Shown here piece after piece: positions 44,703-53,252 of a stretch of DNA of 64,000 bases; the stretch's first letter is position 1, and every line of letters starts with the position of its first letter. The DNA is from Paenibacillus solanacearum. GTDB taxonomy: Bacteria > Bacillota > Bacilli > Paenibacillales > NBRC-103111. A model generated the notes under the pieces. It worked only from the letters and a program-made list of their open reading frames with translations, was not told the DNA's origin and made no database searches. Where the stretch lies: the NCBI RefSeq assembly GCF_910593845.1, contig NZ_CAJVAS010000005.1:124001-188000 (forward strand). Reading direction: 5' to 3'. Made by a program: the position numbers and the translations under genes.

Positions 44703-45971
44703 ATGCAAACGAAAATCAATGCGAATACGGCCGCCCCCGGCCCTAGCCCCGTCGCGCAAAACGGTACGATGTTCACCATCCTGATCGCCGTCAGCATGGT
44801 GCATTTGCTGAACGATACGATTCAAGCCGTCGTCCCGGCCATCTTCCCGATCGTCAAAGACTCATTGTCGCTTACGTATACGCAGCTGGGGCTGATCGCC
44901 TTTGCGCTGAATTTGACCGCTTCCGTCCTGCAGCCTGCCATCGGGATGTACAGCGATAGAAAGCCCCAGCCTTATTTGCTCCCGCTCGGCGTCGTCGCTA
45001 CCTTGCTCGGCGTGCTCGGTCTCGCGCTCGCAACCGGCTTCTGGTCCATGCTCTGCTCGGTTGTGCTCGTCGGCATCGGCTCGTCGGTCTTTCATCCCGA
45101 AACGGCAAAAGTCGCCTATTTGGCGGCAGGCGCAAGAAGAGGGCTGGCCCAGAGCATATTCCAGGTCGGCGGCAATGCCGGTCAGGCGCTTGCGCCGATC
45201 ATGACGGCCCTCATCTTCGTGCCGCTCGGGCAAGCCGGCATTATGTGGTTCACCATCCTGGCGGTGATCGCGATCGTCATCCAAACTTACACCGCACGGT
45301 GGTACAGCGGCAGGCTGCGTTCGGCCGCAGCCGGGAAACGAAGCCGTCAGGCTGCGGGCGTAACGGGCGCACGCCGCGGGAAAGTCGCTTCGGCGGTCAC
45401 CATCCTCGTGCTGCTGCTCACCTCCAAGATGGCTTACTTGGCCGGAATGACGAGCTTCTACTCGTTTTACCTCATCGACCGCTTCCAGCTTTCCGTTCCG
45501 CACGCGCAGTGGTGCGTGTTTGCGTTTCTGGCGGCCGGAGCGGCGGGCACGTTCTTCGGCGGTCCGCTCGCCGACCGCTTCGGACGGCGGAACATCATCT
45601 GGTTCTCGATTATCGGCGCACTGCCGTTCGCCTTCTTGCTGCCGTACGTTCATTTGACGACAAGCATTATCTTCTGCGTCTTGATCGGCTTTACGATCAT
45701 GTCCAGCGGCTCGGTCAACATCGTCTACGCACAGGAGCTGCTGCCCGGCAGCATCGGGACCGTATCGGGCCTCTTCTTCGGCCTCGCATTCGGGGCAGGG
45801 GGGCTTGGCGCAGCCGCGCTCGGCGCGCTCGCGGACACGACGAGCATCGCGTATGTTATCAAGCTGTGCGCGTTCCTGCCGCTGATCGGGCTGCTGGCCA
45901 TCTTCCTTCCGTCCGACCGGAAGCTGAGGCAGTGGGCGGAAGAAGCGGAACCGAGCGATATGTCGCAATAA
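44703..45971 (+). CDS. MFS transporter, fosmidomycin-resistance (Fsr) type
   Basis: 422-aa membrane protein with about 12 hydrophobic helices and a central cytoplasmic loop rich in Arg/Ala (about 200-225). SMVHLLNDTIQAVVPAIFP in helix 1, SDRKPQPYLLPLG after helix 2, GIGSSVFHPETAKVA and ADRFGRRNIIW match the Fsr subfamily. Such exporters confer fosmidomycin resistance in E. coli; the natural substrate is unknown. GGAGG lies before ATG 44703. It is divergent from the sigma factor gene. Confidence 0.9.
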   Translation: MQTKINANTAAPGPSPVAQNGTMFTILIAVSMVHLLNDTIQAVVPAIFPIVKDSLSLTYTQLGLIAFALNLTASVLQPAIGMYSDRKPQPYLLPLGVVATLLGVLGLALATGFWSMLCSVVLVGIGSSVFHPETAKVAYLAAGARRGLAQSIFQVGGNAGQALAPIMTALIFVPLGQAGIMWFTILAVIAIVIQTYTARWYSGRLRSAAAGKRSRQAAGVTGARRGKVASAVTILVLLLTSKMAYLAGMTSFYSFYLIDRFQLSVPHAQWCVFAFLAAGAAGTFFGGPLADRFGRRNIIWFSIIGALPFAFLLPYVHLTTSIIFCVLIGFTIMSSGSVNIVYAQELLPGSIGTVSGLFFGLAFGAGGLGAAALGALADTTSIAYVIKLCAFLPLIGLLAIFLPSDRKLRQWAEEAEPSDMSQ

Positions 45972-46051
45972 TGCTGACGTAACTTGTTCCAAACGGACGG
46001 ATTCCGGATTCCGCAGCGTTGGCTGACGGCCAGTCACGCTTGACCCGTAGC

Positions 46052-46095
46052 AAGAAGAAAGGAGCCTCGTACACGTACGGGCTCCCTTCTTCTTG
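46052..46095 (+). terminator. Terminator after the MFS gene
   Basis: Stem AAGAAG(A)AAGGAGCC / (G)CTCCCTTCTTCTT around a loop of about 14 nt, 80 bp after the stop. T-rich 3' side. From 46096 to 46220 nothing else is evident. Confidence 0.7.
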
Positions 46096-46223
46096 GTAAT
46101 GATCCCCATTGCGCGCTTGCGAAAGCGGCATTTGCGCTGCGTGGCCGCCCCTTGGAGCTATAGCTTCCCTCCCGGAAACCGTTCCGCAGGATGCCTCACC
46201 TCTACACGCTTCAAGCCAACTCA

Positions 46224-46232
46224 TGCTACAAT
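46224..46232 (+). promoter_or_regulatory. Possible extended -10 promoter of the pseudokinase-LuxR gene
   Basis: TGC-TACAAT about 135 bp before the start; no good -35. Weak evidence. Confidence 0.35.
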
Positions 46233-46366
46233 AGATTTAATCGATCGCATGCCGGTCCCGAGAACGCGCTGCGGCGCTGCGCGGCGGTGGCCGAACCCTG
46301 CACGGGCCCAAGCTTTCCTACTCCCCTATTGGGAATTGTTTTACGATATTATTGCTGGAGGCAGCC

Positions 46367-48148
46367 ATGATTACAGTCCCGGGCTACCAAACGCTTCATA
46401 TAGTATATGAAGACGATTCGATCTCGATCGTTCATGCCTTTTCCATGCGCGACCAGCAAGTCGTTCTGATTAAAGCCGTCAAAGAAGGCCCCCGCATGAT
46501 GATTGAAAATGCGAAAATGATCCATGAGTACGAATTGCTGTCCAGGCTGGACATCCCCCGCCTTTTGAAGCCGTGTTCGTTATTCCGGCACGAAAATGCG
46601 ATGGTTCTCCTGTTCGACATCATCGAGAGCATTACGCTGCGCCATTACATGAGCATGCGCGCCGTTTCCCTGGACGCCTTCTTCGACATCGCCGTTTCGC
46701 TGCTGGACACCGCTGCCCGGCTGCATGACCGCAATATCGTGCATATGAATTTGCGCCCGGAAACGATCCTGCTCAAACCGGATTCCCTGGAAGTCTGGTT
46801 GACCGGCTTTAACGACGCCGTTTCACAGCAGCAGCTCCCTTTCAGTTCATGGAGCGACGGAAGTCCGCCTTATATGGCCCCCGAACGAACCGGAAGAATA
46901 CGGAATACCGTCGACGCCCGGACGGACTTATACTCGCTGGGAGTCGTATTCTACGAAATGCTCAGCGGCTGCCTGCCGTTTCAAGCCGGCAGCCCGCTTG
47001 AATGGGCATACGCCCACGCAGCCAAACCGCCAAGCCCGTTGCGCGGCATAGAACACATCCCGCCGCTTCTCGCCGACATCGTCATGAAGCTGATCGCCAA
47101 GCATCCGGACGAGCGTTACCAAAGCGCCTTCGGGGTGAGCGCCGATCTGATGCGCTGCCGCGAAGCCGTTCGCAGCGGCACCGAAGCCGACTTCGAACTG
47201 GGTGCGTACGATGCGTGGAAGACGGACGGCGCGAGACGGGCGAGCGATGAGGCAGACCCTGACGGCGGCAAGCCCCTATCGGCCGATGCGCAGCACAACT
47301 TGCCGGATTCGGTCTTGACCGTTCGCAGCATGCCGCTGCGGCAAGGCGGGGCGCAAGGCACACCGCAATCCGGTTATGCGCAAATGCTCGACTTATCTGC
47401 CGTGCTGCATGCGTCCCGTTCCTTCGTGCAGCAGCCGGATTTGGAGCAACTGGTCGCGGAGCTGCTCAAGATTGCCATGGAAACGGCCGGAGCGGAGCGC
47501 GCGCTGCTCATGACACGGCAGGGAGACGACTGGTCTGCCGAACATGTATCGCAGTCGCTGAACGGATGGTCCATGAAGCCGATGGCTCAACCGTTGAAGG
47601 AGTACGCCTCGATTATCCATACGGCGGCGCTGGAGGCTGTTCGCACAGCGCAGCACATGGTCATCGACAACGCGGAGACCGAGCCGGGCTGGGCGAATGA
47701 CCCTTATGTCAAGGCGCAGCGGCTGAAGTCGGCGCTCGTCTTTCCGATCAAGCTGCAAGACAGCCCTGCGGCCGTGCTGTATATGGAAAATCGGCTGACC
47801 GCCGGCGCCTTCTCCGGACGCCATCTGGACATGCTCCACATGCTGTCCGTGCAAATCGTCTACATGAAGCGGCTCCAGGCGGCGACGAGCAGGTCTGCGG
47901 CACTTCCGCCGGCGACAACCTCTCTGCTTAGCAAACGGGAGCTTGCCGTGCTGCAGCGGATGGCCTCCGGGATGTCCAACAAAGAAATCGCCGCGCAGCT
48001 GGATGTAACCTCCGAGACGGTGAAGGCGCATATCAAAAAAATTTTTGACAAGCTGAACGTGAATCGCCGTGCACAGGCCGTACTCACGGCCGTCAAGCTG
48101 AATATATTGCATTCCGAAGATTATGCCGATGAAGCAGCCCGAGAGTAA
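46367..48148 (+). CDS. Pseudokinase-GAF-LuxR regulator
   Basis: 593 aa, cytoplasmic. Residues 1-265 have the Ser/Thr-kinase fold: VVLIKAVKEG (beta-3 Lys), APERTGRIRNTVDARTDLYSLGVVFYEML (activation segment and helix F, given here in two parts APERTGRI and DARTDLYSLGVVF). The catalytic HRDxxPxN reads HMNLRPETIL and the DFG position reads GFND, so the catalytic Asp residues are missing. A GAF domain (about 340-500) follows, then a LuxR-type helix-turn-helix (LLSKRELAVLQRMASG, NKEIAAQLDVTSETVKAHI). It resembles multisensor kinase proteins without their ATPase and kinase parts. It is likely a ligand-responsive transcription factor. GGAGG precedes ATG 46367. Confidence 0.88.
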   Translation: MITVPGYQTLHIVYEDDSISIVHAFSMRDQQVVLIKAVKEGPRMMIENAKMIHEYELLSRLDIPRLLKPCSLFRHENAMVLLFDIIESITLRHYMSMRAVSLDAFFDIAVSLLDTAARLHDRNIVHMNLRPETILLKPDSLEVWLTGFNDAVSQQQLPFSSWSDGSPPYMAPERTGRIRNTVDARTDLYSLGVVFYEMLSGCLPFQAGSPLEWAYAHAAKPPSPLRGIEHIPPLLADIVMKLIAKHPDERYQSAFGVSADLMRCREAVRSGTEADFELGAYDAWKTDGARRASDEADPDGGKPLSADAQHNLPDSVLTVRSMPLRQGGAQGTPQSGYAQMLDLSAVLHASRSFVQQPDLEQLVAELLKIAMETAGAERALLMTRQGDDWSAEHVSQSLNGWSMKPMAQPLKEYASIIHTAALEAVRTAQHMVIDNAETEPGWANDPYVKAQRLKSALVFPIKLQDSPAAVLYMENRLTAGAFSGRHLDMLHMLSVQIVYMKRLQAATSRSAALPPATTSLLSKRELAVLQRMASGMSNKEIAAQLDVTSETVKAHIKKIFDKLNVNRRAQAVLTAVKLNILHSEDYADEAARE

Positions 48149-48207
48149 TCGCGCATGGGCTGGCGAAGAGAATCGCGCGGGCTTTCATGCGATTCGGCAC
48201 GTGTCTG

Positions 48208-48894
48208 TTATTGCTTGATCATACCGAATGCCCAGAGCGCGGCGATGGAAGCTTGGTGAACCCAGTTCGCTTGAAGCAGCGCAATCGCCCGTTCATCCGG
48301 ACCGTCAGCTTGGCGGCTGTAAGCGCCACGCATGTCTTTGCAGGCGAATCCGTGCTCTTCCAGCAAGGAACGGAGCTCCCACGGCATCATCGAATTATGT
48401 ACGACCGGCTCGCCGTACAATCGCCGATAGGCCGCCTTACGCGGCGTTACCGAAGGGCCGAGCGTCACCGCTACAACGAACCCTCCAGGCTTAACGACCC
48501 GGGCTATCTCTTTCACAACCTTGTGCGGCTGCTCCGACCATTCCAGCGAGGTGCAGGCGAATACTCCATCGAACGCCCCATCGGCAAAAGGCAGCGGGTC
48601 GCAGTCGCTTATGTACGCTTCCACTTCTCTCTTCAGAGCCGCCTCGATCATTTTGGGCGACTGGTCCACACCGACGGCTTCATAACCGCGTTCCTTCATC
48701 AGCCTGCTGCTCTCGCCGGGACCGCAGCCCAAGTCAAGCACCTTCAAGCCCGGCGCTGGCGCAAAATCGTAAAAAAATTGAAGCAGTTCCGCCCGAGGCC
48801 CCTGCTTCCATAACTCGTTGTTCTCGTCCCACTTTTGCGCCTGCGCATCGGCTAAGCGAATACTGCTTTCCGTCCAGTTCAATGCATTCGTCAC
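48208..48894 (-). CDS. Class I SAM-dependent methyltransferase
   Basis: 228 aa with Rossmann-type motifs: VLDLGCGPGESSRLM (motif I, about 52-66), VGVDQSPKMIEAA (motif II), DGVFACTSLEWSEQP (motif IV region) and VKPGGFVVAV (motif VI). This is the Methyltransf_11 (UbiE-like) class; the substrate is not predictable. The start is GTG 48894 with a poor ribosome binding site (AACGAG 2 bp away), so translation may be weak or the start may be misjudged. It converges with the pseudokinase gene. Confidence 0.88.
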   Translation of the reverse strand: MTNALNWTESSIRLADAQAQKWDENNELWKQGPRAELLQFFYDFAPAPGLKVLDLGCGPGESSRLMKERGYEAVGVDQSPKMIEAALKREVEAYISDCDPLPFADGAFDGVFACTSLEWSEQPHKVVKEIARVVKPGGFVVAVTLGPSVTPRKAAYRRLYGEPVVHNSMMPWELRSLLEEHGFACKDMRGAYSRQADGPDERAIALLQANWVHQASIAALWAFGMIKQ

Positions 48895-49258
48895 CTCGTT
48901 ATGAAATCGAATAAATACCTTACATATTATACCATATTCGAAATTGGAGCGGCGAATGGAGCAACGTTCTCAGCAAGCATGACCGAAGCACAGCTGGCGA
49001 AGTACCCGACTGGCTTTGTGACCTGTACGCCCGTTCTCGCGCAAAAGCAGGCCTGTCATAACATAACGGCAGCCTACCAACGGTCATACCTGTCGCGCGG
49101 CGCGGCATTTCATCCGAAGGATGCAGGGATGGCGGCGGCCACTGCCAGTTCACGGCGTTAATCATTAATGAAACGAAACGATAGGAGAATGGGCCAAAGC
49201 CAAGTATAATGTACTTAACAATGAAAACGGTTAATGGGGCAAAGGAGTGAACCGATAG
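48895..49258. other. Intergenic stretch upstream of the ThuA-like gene
   Basis: About 360 bp. An 86-codon frame from ATG 48901 has no ribosome binding site and no recognisable domain, so I do not call it a gene. TATAAT at 49205-49210 is a likely -10 for the downstream ThuA-like gene; no good -35 is seen. Confidence 0.5.
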
Positions 49259-49900
49259 ATGCACGATAAAATAAACGTACTGCTGATCGGCGAAAATGAA
49301 GGGGCGGCCTGGCATCCGCTCGAGCCCGCAAGGCAGGAGCTGGACGACATATTATCCAGCCGCTTTCATATCACGGTCACGGAAAATTACGAAGAGCTGG
49401 CAAGGCTCGACGCAGCCAAGTATGCTGCGCTTATCTCGTATACCGACTGCTGGAAACGCGACCTGACACCGGACCAAATCTCCGGATTACTGCGATTCGT
49501 ATCCGGCGGGGGCGGCCTGCTCGCCATCCATAACGGCATTTCGCTTCAGCGCAGCTACGAGCTGGCACAAATGATTGGCGCCAAATTCACCGGCCATCCG
49601 CCTTATCAGCCGCTCCGCTATGTCCGAGCGCTCTCCGGACACCCGCTGCTGGCCGGCGTCGCTGATTTTGATGTAAACGAAGAGCCTTACATGTTCGAGT
49701 TCGATCCGTTCACACCGAAAAACGTTTTCCTTGAATTCGAATACGAAGGGGCGCGTTATCCTGCGGCGTGGGAGCATGCGTACGGTCTGGGGAAGGTCGT
49801 CTATTTGCAGCCCGGCCATCGGCAAGACTCGTTCCGGCCGGAAGCGTACCGGCAGCTGATACGCAACAGCGCGCTTTGGACAGCCGGCGTGGAGGTGTGA
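49259..49900 (+). CDS. ThuA-like (trehalose utilisation) domain protein
   Basis: 213-aa protein with a glutamine-amidotransferase-like fold of the ThuA class. INVLLIGENEGAAWHPL opens it, LLRFVSGGGGLLAIHNG (about 80-96) and KFTGHPPY follow, and GKVVYLQPGH ends the fold. ThuA proteins interconvert or oxidise disaccharides such as trehalose and related ketosugars; here no sugar genes flank it, so the function is open. AAAGGAG lies 13 bp before ATG 49259. A clear terminator follows. Confidence 0.85.
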   Translation: MHDKINVLLIGENEGAAWHPLEPARQELDDILSSRFHITVTENYEELARLDAAKYAALISYTDCWKRDLTPDQISGLLRFVSGGGGLLAIHNGISLQRSYELAQMIGAKFTGHPPYQPLRYVRALSGHPLLAGVADFDVNEEPYMFEFDPFTPKNVFLEFEYEGARYPAAWEHAYGLGKVVYLQPGHRQDSFRPEAYRQLIRNSALWTAGVEV

Positions 49901-49922
49901 AGCACAGTGGTCACGAAGACTG

Positions 49923-49951
49923 GAAAGTCCGGCACGGGATGCCGGACTTTC
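49923..49951 (+). terminator. Terminator after the ThuA-like gene
   Basis: Perfect 12-bp stem GAAAGTCCGGCA / TGCCGGACTTTC with a 5-nt loop; poor U-run on the plus strand. Confidence 0.65.
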
Positions 49952-49955
49952 GCAA

Positions 49956-50098
49956 TTAAGATTTGGCCTTTACATCCAGCAAACGAAGCAGTACCGTTAC
50001 CGCTTCTGCGCGAGTCGTCAGGTCGAGCGGATGCAGACGGGCCGTATCGTCGCCCTTAATGGCATGACCTGTTAACCCCATGAAGGCGATGCGGAGTA
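49956..50098 (-). pseudogene. Remnant of an SLH-domain protein gene
   Basis: On the minus strand about 47 codons ending in a stop at 49956 read as the end of an SLH domain (KGDDTARLHPLDLTTRAEA, then VTVLLRLLDVKAKS). The G-D-D-x-x-x-L-x-P-x-x-x-x-T-R-A-E pattern is a textbook SLH C-terminus. No upstream coding part remains: a terminator of the next gene abuts it. The segment is the 3' scar of a deleted S-layer-associated protein gene. It is unlike any segment of the giant protein at 31499 at close range, so it is not a recent copy of it. Confidence 0.8.
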
Positions 50099-50105
50099 GC
50101 TAACG

Positions 50106-50150
50106 AAAAAAAAACCAGTCGTTCCGCCTATTCGCGGATGACTGGTTTAT
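50106..50150 (-). terminator. Rho-independent terminator of the aminotransferase gene
   Basis: On the minus strand AACCAGTC...GACTGGTT with an inner CCGC/GCGG pairing, followed by nine Ts. Strong. Confidence 0.92.
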
Positions 50151-50213
50151 AGCGAGTATTCGCGGCTCGCAAGCCATATGTCGCCGGGAAGCATCGGAGA
50201 TCGCAATTGTTGC

Positions 50214-51509
50214 CTATCGATCGCCTTGCAGCTTCGTCAAGCTTACCATCTGGATGCACAGGCATAAAATATCAATCGCCGTCTCCAGCTCTTCAAGCTT
50301 GGGAAACGTCGGAGCGATTCGTATATTGCGGTTGCGCGGATCTTTCCCGTAAGGGAACGTCGCTCCGGCCTTGGTCAAGGTAACCCCCGCCTCCGCCGCC
50401 ATGCGAACGACTTCCGTCGCGCAGCCGTCCAGCGTATTCAAGCTGATGAAGTAGCCTCCGTTCGGCTTGTTCCACCACGCGATCTGCTTTCCGCCGAGCG
50501 ATGCTTCGAGCTTGTGCAGCACCCGATCGAATTTCGGCTTGATGATGTCTGCATGCCGTTTCATGTGGGCCTCGATATGGTCGATATCCCGCAGAAAACG
50601 AACATGCCGCAGCTGATTGATTTTGTCCGGACCGATCGTCTGTGCGGATAGGTGCTTCCGGATATGGCTTACATTGGCCTCGCTCGACGCCATCGCCGCA
50701 ACGCCGGAGCCGGGGAAAGTTATCTTCGACGTGGAGCAGAACAGGTAGACGCGGTTCGGATGCCCTGCCGCCTTGCAGGCCGCCAATATAGGCTTGAGCG
50801 GATCGGGCTCGTCCGTCAAATGATGGACAGTGTAAGCATCGTCCCAGAAGATCGTAAAGTCCGAAGCTTTCGTGCGCATGCTTGCAAGCCGGTCGACCGT
50901 CTCATCGGAATACGTAATGCCGTCGGGATTGCTGTATTTGGGCACGCACCAGATGCCTTTGATCGCGTCGTCCTCTCCGGCGAGCTTCTCCACCTGATCC
51001 ATATCCGGTCCGCCCTCGAGCATGTCGACGGCGATCATTTCGATGCCGAGCTGTTCACATATGGCAAAATGCCGGTCGTAGCCCGGACTCGGGCATATAA
51101 ATTTGACCTTCGGCAGCTTCCCCCACGGCGTTTCGCTCCCGTATACGCCATGAAGCATCGCCCTGGCTAACGCATCGTACATCATATTAAGGCTGGCATT
51201 GCCGCCGATGATCACCTCTTGCTCGCTCACGCCGAGCAGTCGGGAGAACAGCCGTTTCGCTTCGGGAATGCCGTCGATGCCCCCGTAGTTCAGGCAATCC
51301 GTGCCGTCCTCGGCTTGTAACGGATCGCTCGAAGTCAATAGATCGAGCATGCCTTTGGAAAGCGCAAGCTGCTCGGGACAAGGCTTGCCCCGGGACATAT
51401 CCAGCTTCATGCCGCGCAGCTTGTACGCATCGTAGGACTCCTTCAGCGAAGCGTACAGACGGTTGCGTTCCGTTTCGCCCAGATTCGTGAAACTCGCAGA
51501 TGGATTCAT
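50214..51509 (-). CDS. Aspartate-type aminotransferase (PF12897 class, PLP-dependent)
   Basis: 431-aa PLP enzyme. It opens with YASLKESYDAYKLRGMKLDMSRGKP (shown in parts YDAYKLRG and LDMSRGKP), then NYGGIDGIPEAKRLF, PSPGYDRHFAICE, KYSNPDGITYSDE and the PLP-lysine site FCSTSKITFPGSG (Lys about residue 273). These mark the unusual aspartate aminotransferase subgroup formerly annotated as MocR-type, which transfers amino groups between aspartate and 2-oxoglutarate. ATG 51509 follows GGGGAGC; upstream in-frame codons lie beyond that site. It has its own terminator. Confidence 0.92.
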   Translation of the reverse strand: MNPSASFTNLGETERNRLYASLKESYDAYKLRGMKLDMSRGKPCPEQLALSKGMLDLLTSSDPLQAEDGTDCLNYGGIDGIPEAKRLFSRLLGVSEQEVIIGGNASLNMMYDALARAMLHGVYGSETPWGKLPKVKFICPSPGYDRHFAICEQLGIEMIAVDMLEGGPDMDQVEKLAGEDDAIKGIWCVPKYSNPDGITYSDETVDRLASMRTKASDFTIFWDDAYTVHHLTDEPDPLKPILAACKAAGHPNRVYLFCSTSKITFPGSGVAAMASSEANVSHIRKHLSAQTIGPDKINQLRHVRFLRDIDHIEAHMKRHADIIKPKFDRVLHKLEASLGGKQIAWWNKPNGGYFISLNTLDGCATEVVRMAAEAGVTLTKAGATFPYGKDPRNRNIRIAPTFPKLEELETAIDILCLCIQMVSLTKLQGDR

Positions 51510-51612
51510 GCTCCCCAGCCTCCGTAGAACAATTTTCCAAATTATACTATAGTTCCAGGCGAAACGCACTTGCGAAATGCAAGGGGTGGGCCGAACCCAA
51601 AGGGACTTGCCG

Positions 51613-52179
51613 CTATGCTCCGGTCCTTGTGCCGATCTTCATAATGATAAAGCGCGCGAGCGCGGAGGCCGCATTGTAAAAAAGAAAAGAGAACAGCAAT
51701 TTCCACGAGTTTAATTGGTAATACCCGATCCAAATAAAGATCGGCTCGGCGATGAACGCCAAAAAAGCCGCCGTTATTGCATTGGCGATCAGATGCTTTT
51801 TCCAATTCGTTGAAAACATCTGGTAGATAATCATCAGCACAATCGGTACTAGAATCGAGTCTGCCGTCAGCAGCGGCGGGATGGTAGGCAGCAATTTGAT
51901 CGGATAGCCCCACCATGCCAGGTTCGTGCCGAAATCGTCCAGGATGATAGCCATAATATTGATCATGCAGCCGTAAAAGGCAATTTCATATGCTCTTTTT
52001 TTATCCAGTATGATCCACCACAGGATAAGAGGAATCGTCGTCAATCCGGCAAGGAGAAACCATTCCCACGTGAACAAGGATTCGTCCATCCATTGTTTAT
52101 AATCGAGCTGGTGCAGCTGCTCCCGTGCTTTCTGCACTTCTTCAAACGCTTTCGTAATATGGCTGCTGCGAATAATCAT
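51613..52179 (-). CDS. CBO0543-like integral membrane protein
   Basis: 188 aa. After a soluble helical N-terminus (about 35 residues, rich in Gln and Glu) come about five hydrophobic segments, with the FTWEWFLLAGLTTIPLILWW opening and the DDFGTNLAWWGYPIKLLP stretch of the CBO0543 family, found in Bacillales and Clostridia. Function unknown. GGGGAGA directly precedes ATG 52179. Distance to the next gene upstream (NAD synthetase) is about 50 bp, so read-through is possible. Confidence 0.8.
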   Translation of the reverse strand: MIIRSSHITKAFEEVQKAREQLHQLDYKQWMDESLFTWEWFLLAGLTTIPLILWWIILDKKRAYEIAFYGCMINIMAIILDDFGTNLAWWGYPIKLLPTIPPLLTADSILVPIVLMIIYQMFSTNWKKHLIANAITAAFLAFIAEPIFIWIGYYQLNSWKLLFSFLFYNAASALARFIIMKIGTRTGA

Positions 52180-52226
52180 TCTCCCCTTTGGAACCGATGC
52201 CGCGACCCGGCCGCAGGCCGCGCTGA

Positions 52227-53168
52227 TCAGCCGCTATGCGCGCATGCTTTTACCCTATTGTGCGCTTGAAGTCGGCAGATTAAACATGATTTGGTAAAAG
52301 GGGCATAACTTGACATGACAAGGACAGAGACGATCTGCGGGAATGAAAAAATGCCGGACGGATAACCCGCCGGCAGCTCTCTCTTGTGCCGAGTTTGCCG
52401 ATACCGCTTCTCGATGGATTCGGCCGTTTCGTCCGAAACGGGCCTGCCTTCCAAATAATCGTCCAGCACGTCATAGGCGATGCCAAGCTCCGTTTCGTCC
52501 GCTTGTCCCGGACGCTGGTCGAGCAGGTCTGCGGTCGGTGTCTTCGTGTATAGTCTTGCCGGCGCATGCAGCGTTTGCAGCAGCAGCGCTCCTTGGCGCT
52601 TCGTTAGTCCTGTTAACGGCGTTACGTCGGAGGCGCCGTCCCCGAATTTTGTGAAAAACCCCGTGACCGCTTCCGCCGCGTGATCCGTGCCGATGACGAG
52701 CGCCTGCTCGAAGGCGCCGAGCAAATATTGCGCGGTCATCCGCATGCGCGCCTTGACATTTCCCTTATCGTAATCGCTGATCGGCACGGCTGTCGCCTGT
52801 TCGAACTCAGGCACGAACGCGTCCGTCATAGGACGAATATTCAACGTATATACTTGATCGGGCTGAATGAAGGCCAGCGCCAATTGTGCGTCGTCTTCAT
52901 CCCTTTGCGTACCGTATGGCAAGCGGACGGTGATGAACCGGTAATCCGCGTCCGCTGTCTCCTTTCGCAGTTCCTCCGCGGCAAGTTGCGCCAGCTTGCC
53001 GGCCAATGTGGAATCCTGTCCGCCGGAGATACCCAGAATGAGCCTCTTATGACCCGTGGACTGCAAGTAATCTTTCAGGAACCGCACCCTCCGCTTGATT
53101 TCATCATGCGGATCGATGACCGGCCGAACCTGTAATTTCGTTATGATTTCCTGCTGCATCCTTCTCAT
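52227..53168 (-). CDS. nadE: NH3-dependent NAD synthetase with an abnormal C-terminus
   Basis: 313-aa frame. It catalyses the last step of NAD synthesis: deamido-NAD amidation with ammonia and [16 protein letters not shown] start, ATP-pyrophosphatase loop [17 protein letters not shown] (about 47-63), [19 protein letters not shown] and [10 protein letters not shown] match E. coli NadE well. ATG 53168 has GGGAG 5 bp upstream. The normal end (HKRxLPxTxFDxWW) is replaced after HKRELP by about 45 unrelated residues. The frame then crosses a terminator-like hairpin (52343-52376), so the original 3' end was apparently lost. Activity may be affected. Confidence 0.9.
   Translation of the reverse strand: MRRMQQEIITKLQVRPVIDPHDEIKRRVRFLKDYLQSTGHKRLILGISGGQDSTLAGKLAQLAAEELRKETADADYRFITVRLPYGTQRDEDDAQLALAFIQPDQVYTLNIRPMTDAFVPEFEQATAVPISDYDKGNVKARMRMTAQYLLGAFEQALVIGTDHAAEAVTGFFTKFGDGASDVTPLTGLTKRQGALLLQTLHAPARLYTKTPTADLLDQRPGQADETELGIAYDVLDDYLEGRPVSDETAESIEKRYRQTRHKRELPAGYPSGIFSFPQIVSVLVMSSYAPFTKSCLICRLQAHNRVKACAHSG
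52343..52376 (-). terminator. Terminator-like hairpin inside the annotated 3' end of nadE
   Basis: On the minus strand TGCCGG, 12-nt loop, CCGGCA, then six Ts. It lies within the open frame, just after codons for HKRELP. It looks like the original nadE terminator, now read through by an in-frame extension. Confidence 0.65.
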
Positions 53169-53252
53169 CGCTGCTCCCATCCTTTCATTGCAATGCTGAT
53201 TTACCATATTTTATCACAAGAAAGGAATCATGGAAGGCGATGCTCCTTGCAG

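Noticed and set aside
44862..46109. 415-codon minus-strand frame opposite the MFS gene
   Set aside because: Highly charged shadow of a membrane protein gene; no start signal.
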